Assembly: GCA_026989655.1 (NCBI GenBank) | Contig: JALSIX010000110.1 | Span: 1 to 36,751, forward strand | Direction: 5' to 3' | DNA length: 36,751 nt | Source of the DNA: Caldilineaceae bacterium | GTDB taxonomy: Bacteria; Chloroflexota; Anaerolineae; Caldilineales; Caldilineaceae | Part shown: piece by piece, positions 29,524 to 36,108 of the stretch | Position numbering within the stretch: the first letter of the stretch is position 1 | How the letters are laid out: each line of letters starts with the position of its first letter | The notes under the pieces: model-generated | What the model saw: the letters and a program-made list of their open reading frames with translations, nothing else | What the model was told of the DNA's origin: nothing | Databases searched by the model: none | Position numbers and translations under genes: made by a program

Positions 29524-30816
29524 GTGGACGCTTTCCCGACCCCACCGCCCAGGATCCACCCAGACAGGTGCCTGAACAGCCGGCACCGGCAGGCCGGCTG
29601 CACCCGCTGCACAGATGCCTGCCCGGTGGACGCGCTGCCCCAATCCCAGGGCCTCCCCGTCCTGGATGGGGACATCTGCGTGGCCTGTGGAGCCTGCGCG
29701 GCCGTCTGTCCCACGGACGCGGTGTACCCGCCCCAGCGGCCGGAACAGATCCTGCTCCGGACCCTGGACGGGCTTCCCGCGGTGCCCCTGCTCCTGGCCT
29801 GCCCTCGAGCCTCTGTGGATCGAGGGACCCAGGCCCCGGTGGCCGGGATCGTGCGCCATGTCCGCTGCCTGGCCGGCCTGGACATGGCCGACCTCCTGGC
29901 CGCCACCGGCCACGGGCAACGGACCCTCTGGCTGGACGACACGGCCTGTGGCCAGTGCCCCATCGGCGCCCTGGGCCCCGCGATCCAGGCCACCGCCCGG
30001 GCCGCGGATCGCATCCTGCACACGTTCGGCCTTCCCGGACGCCTCCGCACCACGGCGCTGGACACGGGGCAGCTCCTGGACAGCCCGGAACGCCGCCCAG
30101 TCCTTCTCGGCACCCAGCCTCGGCTCTCTCGCCGAGAGCTCTTCCGAGGGCTGATCCGAGGAGACGAGGCCTCGAGAGACAGAGACCCTGCCCCGGATCT
30201 GCCCATGCTCCTGCCCGGGGGTCCCGTGGCACTGCGCCTGCCCAAACAGCTTCCGGAAAGCCGTCGGCGGCTGCTGGAGGCCCTGGCCCGGCTGGCCCGC
30301 TCGGCCGCAGTGGACATGGGCGCCGCGACCCTCGCGGCCCAGGACCTCCCGATGGCCCGGGTGAAGGTCCAGGGGGACAGGTGCTCGGGCTGTGGGCTGT
30401 GTGCCCGCTTCTGCCCCACCGAGGCCCTGGCCTTCGCCGGCCCCGACCCCACCGTCCGGCTTCGGCCCACCGAGACCGTGCCCTTCCAACTGGCCTTTCG
30501 GGCCGATCTGTGCATCGACTGCGGGATCTGTCAGGTGGCCTGCCCCGAGGAGGCCGTGGAGTACGGGGAAGAGCTGTCGCTCCGGGATCTGGTGGAACCG
30601 GGCTGGAGCGTGCTGGCCGCAGGTGCGCTGGGGGCCTGCCGGAGATGCGGTGCGGCCACTGCCCCGCGCCCCGGGGATGGAGCACCGCTCTGCTATGCCT
30701 GTCGAGGCGGCGAGGGGGAGCCGCTCCACGGGACTGGGGGAACGGACATGCTGGACGACCTGCGCAGTCAGCTGATGGAGTACCTAGGCGGCTCCCAGGA
30801 GGATCCAGGAGCCTGA
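29524..30816 (+). CDS. Multi-cluster iron-sulfur protein, MvhD-like centre
   Basis: This 430-residue protein appears to be a soluble electron carrier or an iron-sulfur subunit. Twenty cysteines fall in ordered sets. The first cluster has C16, C26, C29 and C33 with an odd first spacing (Cx9CxxCxxxCP). A regular set follows at 52-62 (CVACGACAAVCP). The central domain has C93, C115, C142 and C145 and recalls the hydrogenase-subunit/MvhD fold (RHVRCLAGLDMADLLAATG). Two regular [4Fe-4S] sets lie at 287-297 and 330-340, and C372, C375, C390 and C393 form a likely zinc ribbon. GTG 29524 is the only plausible in-frame start and lacks an RBS, so the N-terminus is uncertain. The partner enzyme is not in the window. 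Confidence 0.8.
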   Translation: MDAFPTPPPRIHPDRCLNSRHRQAGCTRCTDACPVDALPQSQGLPVLDGDICVACGACAAVCPTDAVYPPQRPEQILLRTLDGLPAVPLLLACPRASVDRGTQAPVAGIVRHVRCLAGLDMADLLAATGHGQRTLWLDDTACGQCPIGALGPAIQATARAADRILHTFGLPGRLRTTALDTGQLLDSPERRPVLLGTQPRLSRRELFRGLIRGDEASRDRDPAPDLPMLLPGGPVALRLPKQLPESRRRLLEALARLARSAAVDMGAATLAAQDLPMARVKVQGDRCSGCGLCARFCPTEALAFAGPDPTVRLRPTETVPFQLAFRADLCIDCGICQVACPEEAVEYGEELSLRDLVEPGWSVLAAGALGACRRCGAATAPRPGDGAPLCYACRGGEGEPLHGTGGTDMLDDLRSQLMEYLGGSQEDPGA

Positions 30817-30823
30817 CCCGGAG

Positions 30824-30838
30824 CGCCCTTCCCGGGCG
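30824..30838 (+). terminator. Short hairpin after iron-sulfur gene
   Basis: CGCCC and GGGCG pair around TTCCC eight bases after the stop. The stem is only 5 bp and no T-tract follows. Confidence 0.25.
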
Positions 30839-30905
30839 GGGCCCAATCCGTTCCAGCCCCGCACCCAATGGCGCCCGAGAGCCCGGCCTGTACGCCCCGA
30901 GCCGT

Positions 30906-30922
30906 CTGCGGGAGTCCCGCAG
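30906..30922 (+). promoter_or_regulatory. 17-bp palindrome upstream of antitoxin gene
   Basis: CTGCGGG and CCCGCAG form a perfect 7-bp inverted repeat around AGT, 40 bases before the antitoxin start. Antitoxin-toxin complexes of this kind often bind palindromes here for autoregulation. An RNA hairpin is an alternative. Confidence 0.45.
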
Positions 30923-30962
30923 GGCGGACGCCGGCCCTCTGCCATCCTTGGAGGCCCGAACC

Positions 30963-31190
30963 ATGCGCACCTGGACCATCGATCTGAGCCGTTCCCGGGT
31001 CTGTCTGGAGGAAGCCGTCCGGCTGGCCCAGGCAGGCTACACCGTCCGCATCGTGGAGGACAGCCGCGTGGTGGCCCGCCTGGTCCTCGCTACATCGCCC
31101 CCGGTGTCGGCCCGGGCCCCCGGCCTGGCCCGGGGGCAGATCCGTCTGCCCGAGGACGACTCCAGCCCGGCGGAGCTGGAACAGCCGTGA
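30963..31190 (+). CDS. Type II antitoxin (Phd/VapB-like)
   Basis: This 75-residue protein is a likely antitoxin. The N-terminal half (MRTWTIDLSRSRVCLEEAV...AQAGYTVRIVEDSRVVARL) resembles the DNA-binding part of Phd/YefM and VapB-type antitoxins. The C-terminal tail ARGQIRLPEDDSSPAELEQP recalls the GxAxGxIxxxxDFxxPL motif of Phd-type partners of PIN toxins, including the acidic end. The ATG has GGAGG eight bases upstream. Its stop overlaps the toxin GTG by four bases (GTGA), a strong sign of translational coupling. It would neutralise the PIN protein encoded next. Confidence 0.72.
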   Translation: MRTWTIDLSRSRVCLEEAVRLAQAGYTVRIVEDSRVVARLVLATSPPVSARAPGLARGQIRLPEDDSSPAELEQP

Positions 31191-31594
31191 GGCTCCTCCT
31201 GGACACCCCGGTCTTCCTCTGGTGGTGTGCGGCCCCGGAGCGCATGCCGGCCCCGGTGCTGACGGCCTGCCGTTCGCCCGAGAACACCCTCTCCCTCAGC
31301 ACCCTGAGCGTGTGGGAGATACATCGAATGGTCCAGGGCGGCCACATCCAGCTCCAGACACCCCTGTCCCAGATCCTGCAACAGGAGATGGCCCGCAACG
31401 GCCTGGAACTCCTGGGCTTTCGTCCTGTCCACGCCCTGGCCCTGGCAGAGCTTCCCACACGTCATCCACCCGCGGATCCGCTCCGACAGGCGCTGGTGGC
31501 CCAGGCCCGGGTCGAAGGCCTGGCCCTGGTCAGCCCGCGCCCAGGGCTGGAGGCCTACGGGGTCTCTGTGTTCTGGGCTGCCCCGGATCCCTAG
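31187..31594 (+). CDS. PIN-domain toxin (VapC-like), active site degenerate
   Basis: This 135-residue PIN domain protein begins MRLLLDTPVFLWW and aligns well with chromosomal VapC-type toxins that cleave RNA. Asp6 and Glu44 (SVWEIHR) are present. However, the usual DPFDRLLIAQA reads DPLRQALVAQA, with Arg100 where an acidic residue is expected. The usual LVTADP reads LVSPRP, with Arg118 in place of the fourth acid. Two of four metal-ligating residues are therefore changed to Arg, and RNase activity may be lost. The GTG start overlaps the antitoxin stop. Its stop TAG shares a CTAG with the convergent esterase stop. Confidence 0.8.
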   Translation: MRLLLDTPVFLWWCAAPERMPAPVLTACRSPENTLSLSTLSVWEIHRMVQGGHIQLQTPLSQILQQEMARNGLELLGFRPVHALALAELPTRHPPADPLRQALVAQARVEGLALVSPRPGLEAYGVSVFWAAPDP

Positions 31595-32592
31595 GAACCG
31601 GCCCCCGAAGGGATGGGATGGGTCCCCGGATCCCGATCCGCGGTCCGCTTCCCGGTCCGAAGGGGCTGGAAGGAGAGGGCCGGGTCGGCTGCCTGAAGCC
31701 GCACCCGAATCCACTGGCCGATGGCCCGAATGGCCTTTCGTGCCTCGGGGACGAAGGGGTAGAACGCGTGGAAGACATGGAACATCCCGGGCCATACCTT
31801 GAGGCTCACGGGGACCCCGGCCTGGCGAGCCTTCTCGGCCAGGCGCGTGGCATCGCTGAGGAGGATCTCGCAGTCGCCCACGTGGATCAACATGGGAGGC
31901 AGCCCCTCCAACGCCGCGTAGAGGGGCGAGACCAGGGGGTGGGTCGGCGGGGTCTCGCCGTGATAGAGACGGGCCACCGCGGGCATGCCCTGGGGCTGGA
32001 GCCAGGGATCCTGCCGTGCCCGGGTGCGCAGGCTCTCGCCGGTCCCGGCCAGGTCCGTCCACGGAGAGATGAGCACTGCGCCCGCCGGAAGCGGTACCCC
32101 CCTATCGCGAAGGGCCACGGAGGCCGCCACAGCCAGGCCACCGCCGGCCGAATCCCCGGCCAGGACAACGCCGTAGGGGGGCACCCCCTTGGCCAGCAGA
32201 TGCCGATAGACCGCGAGCACGTCCTCCAGGGCAGCAGGAAAGGGATGCTCCGGGGCCAGACGATACTCCGGCAACAGGGCCCGGACCCCGGCAGCCGCGG
32301 CGATCTGGGCCACCAGCCCCCGGTGGGAATGGGCCGACCCGGCCGAGTAACCACCGCCGTGGAGGTAGAGGAGGATGCCGGAAGAGGCCCTCTCCACGGG
32401 CAGGATCCATTCGGCCGAGATCTGCTCGATCTGGACCCGAGCGACCCGGGTCCCCTGGGGCAAGGGCAGCCGCGCACCCCATCGATCCAGACGTGCACGG
32501 ACCTCCGCAATCGGGCGCGCCCGGCCTCGGTACAGCCGCTTGGTCCGATAGCGCAGGAACTCCCGGAACAGCGCCCCTCGTATGCTGGTCAT
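31591..32592 (-). CDS. HSL-type alpha/beta-hydrolase (esterase)
   Basis: This 333-residue hydrolase belongs to the hormone-sensitive lipase family. The oxyanion-hole motif HGGGY is at 78-82 and the nucleophile Ser148 is in GDSAGG (146-151). The acid in GDCEILLSD (about 239-247) and the His in FHVFH (about 272) complete the triad. A helical cap precedes HGGGY. It likely hydrolyses short-chain esters. ATG 32592 is chosen with GGAG about 11 bases upstream, though GTG 32604 is possible. The gene is convergent with the toxin gene and shares the CTAG at its end. It is transcribed from the promoter at 32660-32688. Confidence 0.88.
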   Translation of the reverse strand: MTSIRGALFREFLRYRTKRLYRGRARPIAEVRARLDRWGARLPLPQGTRVARVQIEQISAEWILPVERASSGILLYLHGGGYSAGSAHSHRGLVAQIAAAAGVRALLPEYRLAPEHPFPAALEDVLAVYRHLLAKGVPPYGVVLAGDSAGGGLAVAASVALRDRGVPLPAGAVLISPWTDLAGTGESLRTRARQDPWLQPQGMPAVARLYHGETPPTHPLVSPLYAALEGLPPMLIHVGDCEILLSDATRLAEKARQAGVPVSLKVWPGMFHVFHAFYPFVPEARKAIRAIGQWIRVRLQAADPALSFQPLRTGKRTADRDPGTHPIPSGAGS

Positions 32593-32659
32593 GGCTTCAC
32601 TCACTCCATGTCCAGGGACGGTTGGACAGGTCTACCAGGCCACGGCGATCCTCGCACCC

Positions 32660-32688
32660 AGTATAGGTCCAGTGGCCCGAGAGGGCAA
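32660..32688 (-). promoter_or_regulatory. Sigma-70-type promoter of esterase gene
   Basis: On the minus strand TTGCCC (32683-32688) and TATACT (32660-32665) are 17 bases apart. The leader to the ATG is about 60 bases. Confidence 0.6.
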
Positions 32689-32743
32689 GATCCCCCGGAG
32701 CGGCGGGCCCCGACCGTGCACGAGACCACCCCGCACCGGAGCC

Positions 32744-32759
32744 CCCACGGTTCCGTGGG
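32744..32759 (+). promoter_or_regulatory. Palindromic operator candidate at DUF4432 promoter
   Basis: CCCACGG and CCGTGGG are separated by TT in a perfect 16-bp palindrome. It lies just upstream of the -10 box at 32766, in the -35/spacer region. Confidence 0.45.
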
Positions 32760-32765
32760 CTGTAG

Positions 32766-32771
32766 TATAAT
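32766..32771 (+). promoter_or_regulatory. -10 box of DUF4432 gene
   Basis: TATAAT is a perfect -10 hexamer 73 bases before the ATG at 32844. No recognisable -35 box lies at 16-18 bases upstream; the palindrome occupies that place, suggesting activator dependence. Confidence 0.5.
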
Positions 32772-32843
32772 CCCGGGTAGGCACTCCTGCTGGAGATCGC
32801 CCTTGGCCGAGGATCCCATCTTCCCATCGATCCGGAGCGCGCC

Positions 32844-33932
32844 ATGACCCCCATCCGCATCCACCTGCGCCCAGAACAGTTCACCGAGCGTCCCTGCCTC
32901 GTGGCCGAACACGGTCCTCTGCGCGCGATCGCCTTTCGCTTCCCCAGCGGCGTCGCGGGCCTTCGCCTGGAGAACGAGCTGGGCCACCTGGTGATGCTCC
33001 CCTTCCAGGGGCAACAGATCTGGTCCGCGCACTTTCGGGGCCGGGAGCTGACCATGCGTTCCATGTTCGACCAGCCCTGGCCCACCCAGGACTACCTGCG
33101 CACCTACGGCGGGTTCCTGCTCCACTGCGGCGCCACCCGCATGGGCGTGCCCGGGCCGGAGGACGATCATCCCCTCCACGGCGAGCTGCCCAACGCCCCC
33201 TTCCAGGAGGCCTGGCTGGAGGCAGGTCAGGACCGGGAGGGCCCCTACCTGGCCCTGAGCGGGCGCTATCGCTACACCGTGGCCTTCGCGTTCCACTACG
33301 ACGCGGTCCCCCGGGTGACCCTGCACGGGGGCTCCTCCCGGATCCACGTGGAGATGGCAGTCCACAACCGCAAGCGGACGCCCATGGAGCTCATGTACCT
33401 GGCCCATGCGAACTTCCGGCCGGCGGACAACGGCCGCCTGGTCTACTCCGCGCGGCCCACCCCGGAACACGTGCGGGTGCGGCGCAGCGTCCCCGCCCAC
33501 ATCCGCCCCGGCCCCGGCTACCTGGAGTTCCTGGAGACCCTGGCCCAGGACCCGGCCCAACACCATGTGCTGCGGCCGGATCGGGTCTTCGATCCAGAGG
33601 TGGTATTCCTCATCGACTACCTGGCGGACGAGAACGGCTGGGCCCACTCCCTCCAGATCCACCCGGACGGCCAGGCCGACTACGTGGCCCATCGCCCAGA
33701 ACAGCTTCCCATCGGGATCCGTTGGATCTCCCGGACCCCCGACCAGGATGCCCTGGGATTGGTGCTCCCGGCCACCGCGGAGCCGGAGGGCTACACCGCG
33801 GAGAAGGCCAAGGGATATGTCCGGGAGATCCCCGGCAGAGCGACCTGGCGCTGTGAGTACATCCTGGGAGCCCTCTCCCCTGAGGAGGCCAAGACCATCG
33901 CAGCCACCATCCAGGCCATGGTGGGCCCATGA
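32844..33932 (+). CDS. DUF4432 family, aldose epimerase-like protein
   Basis: This 362-residue protein resembles the DUF4432 family, which has a galactose mutarotase-like beta-sandwich fold. Visible features are an N-terminal beta-rich region, the stretch GGFLLHCGATRMGVPGPEDDHPLHGELPNAPF (residues about 90-121) with conserved His and Asp, and later WFRPADNGRLVYS-like and VFLIDYLADENGWAHSLQIHPDG segments. These point to sugar binding. The true substrate and reaction are unknown. ATG 32844 lacks a clear Shine-Dalgarno sequence and is the family-like start. Expression is from the promoter at 32766-32771 with the operator-like palindrome. Confidence 0.75.
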   Translation: MTPIRIHLRPEQFTERPCLVAEHGPLRAIAFRFPSGVAGLRLENELGHLVMLPFQGQQIWSAHFRGRELTMRSMFDQPWPTQDYLRTYGGFLLHCGATRMGVPGPEDDHPLHGELPNAPFQEAWLEAGQDREGPYLALSGRYRYTVAFAFHYDAVPRVTLHGGSSRIHVEMAVHNRKRTPMELMYLAHANFRPADNGRLVYSARPTPEHVRVRRSVPAHIRPGPGYLEFLETLAQDPAQHHVLRPDRVFDPEVVFLIDYLADENGWAHSLQIHPDGQADYVAHRPEQLPIGIRWISRTPDQDALGLVLPATAEPEGYTAEKAKGYVREIPGRATWRCEYILGALSPEEAKTIAATIQAMVGP

Positions 33933-33971
33933 GCCGAACTCCGCGGCCGCCCCGGAAGGGATCTCCCTCTG

Positions 33972-34017
33972 CTCCCCGACAAGGGGAGGAGGCCCCATCG
34001 GTCTCCTGTTTGTCGGG
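33972..34017 (+). promoter_or_regulatory. Two mutually exclusive hairpins before GT-C gene
   Basis: CTCCCC-GACAA-GGGGAG (33972-33988) can fold as a 6-bp hairpin. The overlapping CCCGACAA (33975-33982) also pairs perfectly with TTGTCGGG (34010-34017). The two stems cannot coexist, as in an attenuator or riboswitch-like leader. The downstream start is at 34044. Confidence 0.4.
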
Positions 34018-34043
34018 TTCCACCCAGGCCGTCCGCTCCTTCC

Positions 34044-35969
34044 ATGACCTCTCCTGCCCGTGATCCCCGGTCGACGACATCCATAGGGGCATCCATCCCC
34101 ATCTCTGTCCTCTGGCTTGTCCTGGTGGGGGCCAGCGGCTGGCTCCTGGCCCAGATCGGAACGGTCCACCCCTGGGCCGCGGTGGACGACGCCTTCATCA
34201 CATATCGCTACGCGGACAACCTCCGTCGAGGACTGGGGCTGGTCTACAATCCGGGCGAAGCGGTCCTGGGCACCACGGCTCCCCTCTACGCGCTCCTGTT
34301 GGCCGGGGTGGGGAAGCTGTTGCCGGGGGCAGAGATGGCCACCATCGGCCTCTGGGTGTCGGGCATGGCCTGGGTGGCCGCCGGTTGGATGGTCGCCCGC
34401 TTCCTGGGGAGGCCCCAGGAGCGGATCGCGGCCCTGGCCGGGGTGCTCCTGGTGGCCACCCAACCCCAGATGCTCCCCCACCTGGGGATGGAGACCCCTC
34501 TGGTGCTCCTCTGGATGCTGGGGGCCGCCTGGGCCTGGCGCGAGGGACACCGGACCTGGGCAGGGGTCCTCTCCGCGGCCCTGGTCCTCACCCGCCTGGA
34601 CGGTGCCCTGTGGGTGGGCCTGCTCGGCCTGGAGACATGGCGCCGGGAAAGACGATTCCCCTGGGCCGAGGCCGGGGCCATCGCCCTCCTCTGCCTGCCC
34701 TGGTTCCTCTATGCCTGGGAGACCTACGGCAGCATCCTGCCCAACAGCGTGGTGGCCAAGGTGGGCCAGCTCCAGCGAATGCCGGTGGGCAACCGTGCGA
34801 CCACCTGGCAGTGGTTCTGGGTCCTCCTCACCGAGCCGGGGACCCGGCTCGGGGCCGGGGCGATGGTGGGGCTGGTCCTGGCCGGCCTGGGATACATCCT
34901 GGTACGCCGGCGGGACCTGGGATGGCTGGTGATCTGGATCGCCCTCTACCTGACCATCTACCAGATGCTCCAGGTGGTCAACTTCACCTGGTACTTCCTG
35001 CCCCCGCTTCTGGTGGCCAACCTGATGGCCGCGCTGGGCCTGAACGGCCTGCTCCAGGCCCTCTCCCGACTGCCGTTTCCATCCCCCGAGCGGCGCGGAG
35101 CTGTGCTGCTCGGCGCGGGGCTGGTGCTCCTGGGGATCCTTCTGTGGAGCCGAGGCGCCGCGGTGGGCCAGGAGCACGCCCGGCTCCGCCGCGACAGGGT
35201 GCAGCTCCACCCATACCACGCGGCCGGACAGTGGCTGGCCGCCCATGCCCGGCCCCAGGATGTGACCCTCACCATCGAGATCGGCATCATCGGCTACCAC
35301 GCACCCACCCCGATCCTGGACGCCATGGGGCTGGTGAGCCCGGCCGCCCTGCCCTACCTGACAGGGTGGATGGATTCCCTGGTCTATCCCGTGACCCAAC
35401 GCTGGCCGGAGTACGCGATCACCCTCCCCCGGACCGCGTGGGAGCGGATCGTGCCTCTTTGGTGGTTCCAGAAGCACTACCGAAAGGTCGCCCAGTTCGA
35501 GTACGTCTCCATCTACCGCCGGATCGCGGTGCCCACGTACCCCTACACCATCCCCCTGGGCACCCGCTACGAGACCGGACTGGAGGTGGTGCAGGCAGCC
35601 TTCCAGAGCCCGACCATCCGCCCCGGCGAATCCCTGGACGGCACCCTGGTGCTGCGGGTCCACACGCGCCAGCCCGCGGAGCTGCGGTTCCTCTGGACCT
35701 GGATCGGCGTGGACGGGAGCCAGGTGGCCCAGGAGGCCACCTGGCCCTTTGCCCTCCGGGACGCCTGGCCCGCGGACCACTGGCCCCCCGGCGCGACCCT
35801 CGCGGTCCCTGTGCGGCTCCAGCTTCCCTCGGGATTGGAGAAGGGCCCCTATCGGCTGGGCCTGGTGATCTATCGGGTGGACACAGGAGAGCCCTTGCTC
35901 CGGGTGGGCGCGGAGGAGGGCACCCTCTCGGAGGTGGTGTTCGGCGACTTCCAGGTGGACGGCCGATGA
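34044..35969 (+). CDS. GT-C type membrane glycosyltransferase
   Basis: This 641-residue integral membrane protein has about 10-11 predicted helices in the first 380 residues. The first extracytoplasmic loop carries VDDAFITYRYADNLRRGLG with Asp48-Asp49, the acidic motif of GT-C enzymes that use lipid-phosphate sugar donors (relatives include actinobacterial arabinofuranosyltransferases and PMT-like enzymes). A soluble C-terminal part (about 515-641) has beta-sandwich character and resembles tails seen in Chloroflexota GT39-like proteins. The acceptor and donor are unknown. No Shine-Dalgarno is visible before ATG 34044, and the structured leader at 33972-34017 lies just upstream. Family assignment is by motif. 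Confidence 0.7.
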   Translation: MTSPARDPRSTTSIGASIPISVLWLVLVGASGWLLAQIGTVHPWAAVDDAFITYRYADNLRRGLGLVYNPGEAVLGTTAPLYALLLAGVGKLLPGAEMATIGLWVSGMAWVAAGWMVARFLGRPQERIAALAGVLLVATQPQMLPHLGMETPLVLLWMLGAAWAWREGHRTWAGVLSAALVLTRLDGALWVGLLGLETWRRERRFPWAEAGAIALLCLPWFLYAWETYGSILPNSVVAKVGQLQRMPVGNRATTWQWFWVLLTEPGTRLGAGAMVGLVLAGLGYILVRRRDLGWLVIWIALYLTIYQMLQVVNFTWYFLPPLLVANLMAALGLNGLLQALSRLPFPSPERRGAVLLGAGLVLLGILLWSRGAAVGQEHARLRRDRVQLHPYHAAGQWLAAHARPQDVTLTIEIGIIGYHAPTPILDAMGLVSPAALPYLTGWMDSLVYPVTQRWPEYAITLPRTAWERIVPLWWFQKHYRKVAQFEYVSIYRRIAVPTYPYTIPLGTRYETGLEVVQAAFQSPTIRPGESLDGTLVLRVHTRQPAELRFLWTWIGVDGSQVAQEATWPFALRDAWPADHWPPGATLAVPVRLQLPSGLEKGPYRLGLVIYRVDTGEPLLRVGAEEGTLSEVVFGDFQVDGR

Positions 35970-35997
35970 GGGGGTCCCCCGGCTCTCGAAACCCCGT

Positions 35998-36026
35998 TTG
36001 ACATCCTCCACAGCACCGGGTACAAT
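35998..36026 (+). promoter_or_regulatory. Sigma-70-type promoter of GntR gene
   Basis: TTGACA (35998-36003) and TACAAT (36021-36026) are 17 bases apart. Transcription would start near 36033, about 75 bases before the GTG. Confidence 0.75.
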
Positions 36027-36048
36027 GGCCCTCGTTCCCCCGCCGAGA

Positions 36049-36065
36049 TTTGATCAAATATCAAA
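36049..36065 (+). promoter_or_regulatory. Candidate GntR operator
   Basis: TTTGAT and ATCAAA form an inverted repeat separated by CAAAT, and the left half is itself in the perfect palindrome TTTGATCAAA (36049-36058). The AT-rich site lies between the promoter and the GntR start, as expected for autoregulation. Confidence 0.4.
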
Positions 36066-36108
36066 CCTGCCGCGGGCCCTCTTCCTCCTGGCCCTGGAGG
36101 TCCCATCC

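Noticed and set aside
27794-30979. 1061-codon open frame antisense to the acyl-CoA ligase and iron-sulfur genes
   Set aside because: GC-rich coding DNA leaves long open frames on the opposite strand. The translation is Pro/Gly/His-rich without domains, whereas the plus strand has clear enzyme motifs.
32601-36011. 1136-codon open frame antisense to the DUF4432 and GT-C genes
   Set aside because: Shadow frame of the same kind, with no domain and no RBS-backed start.
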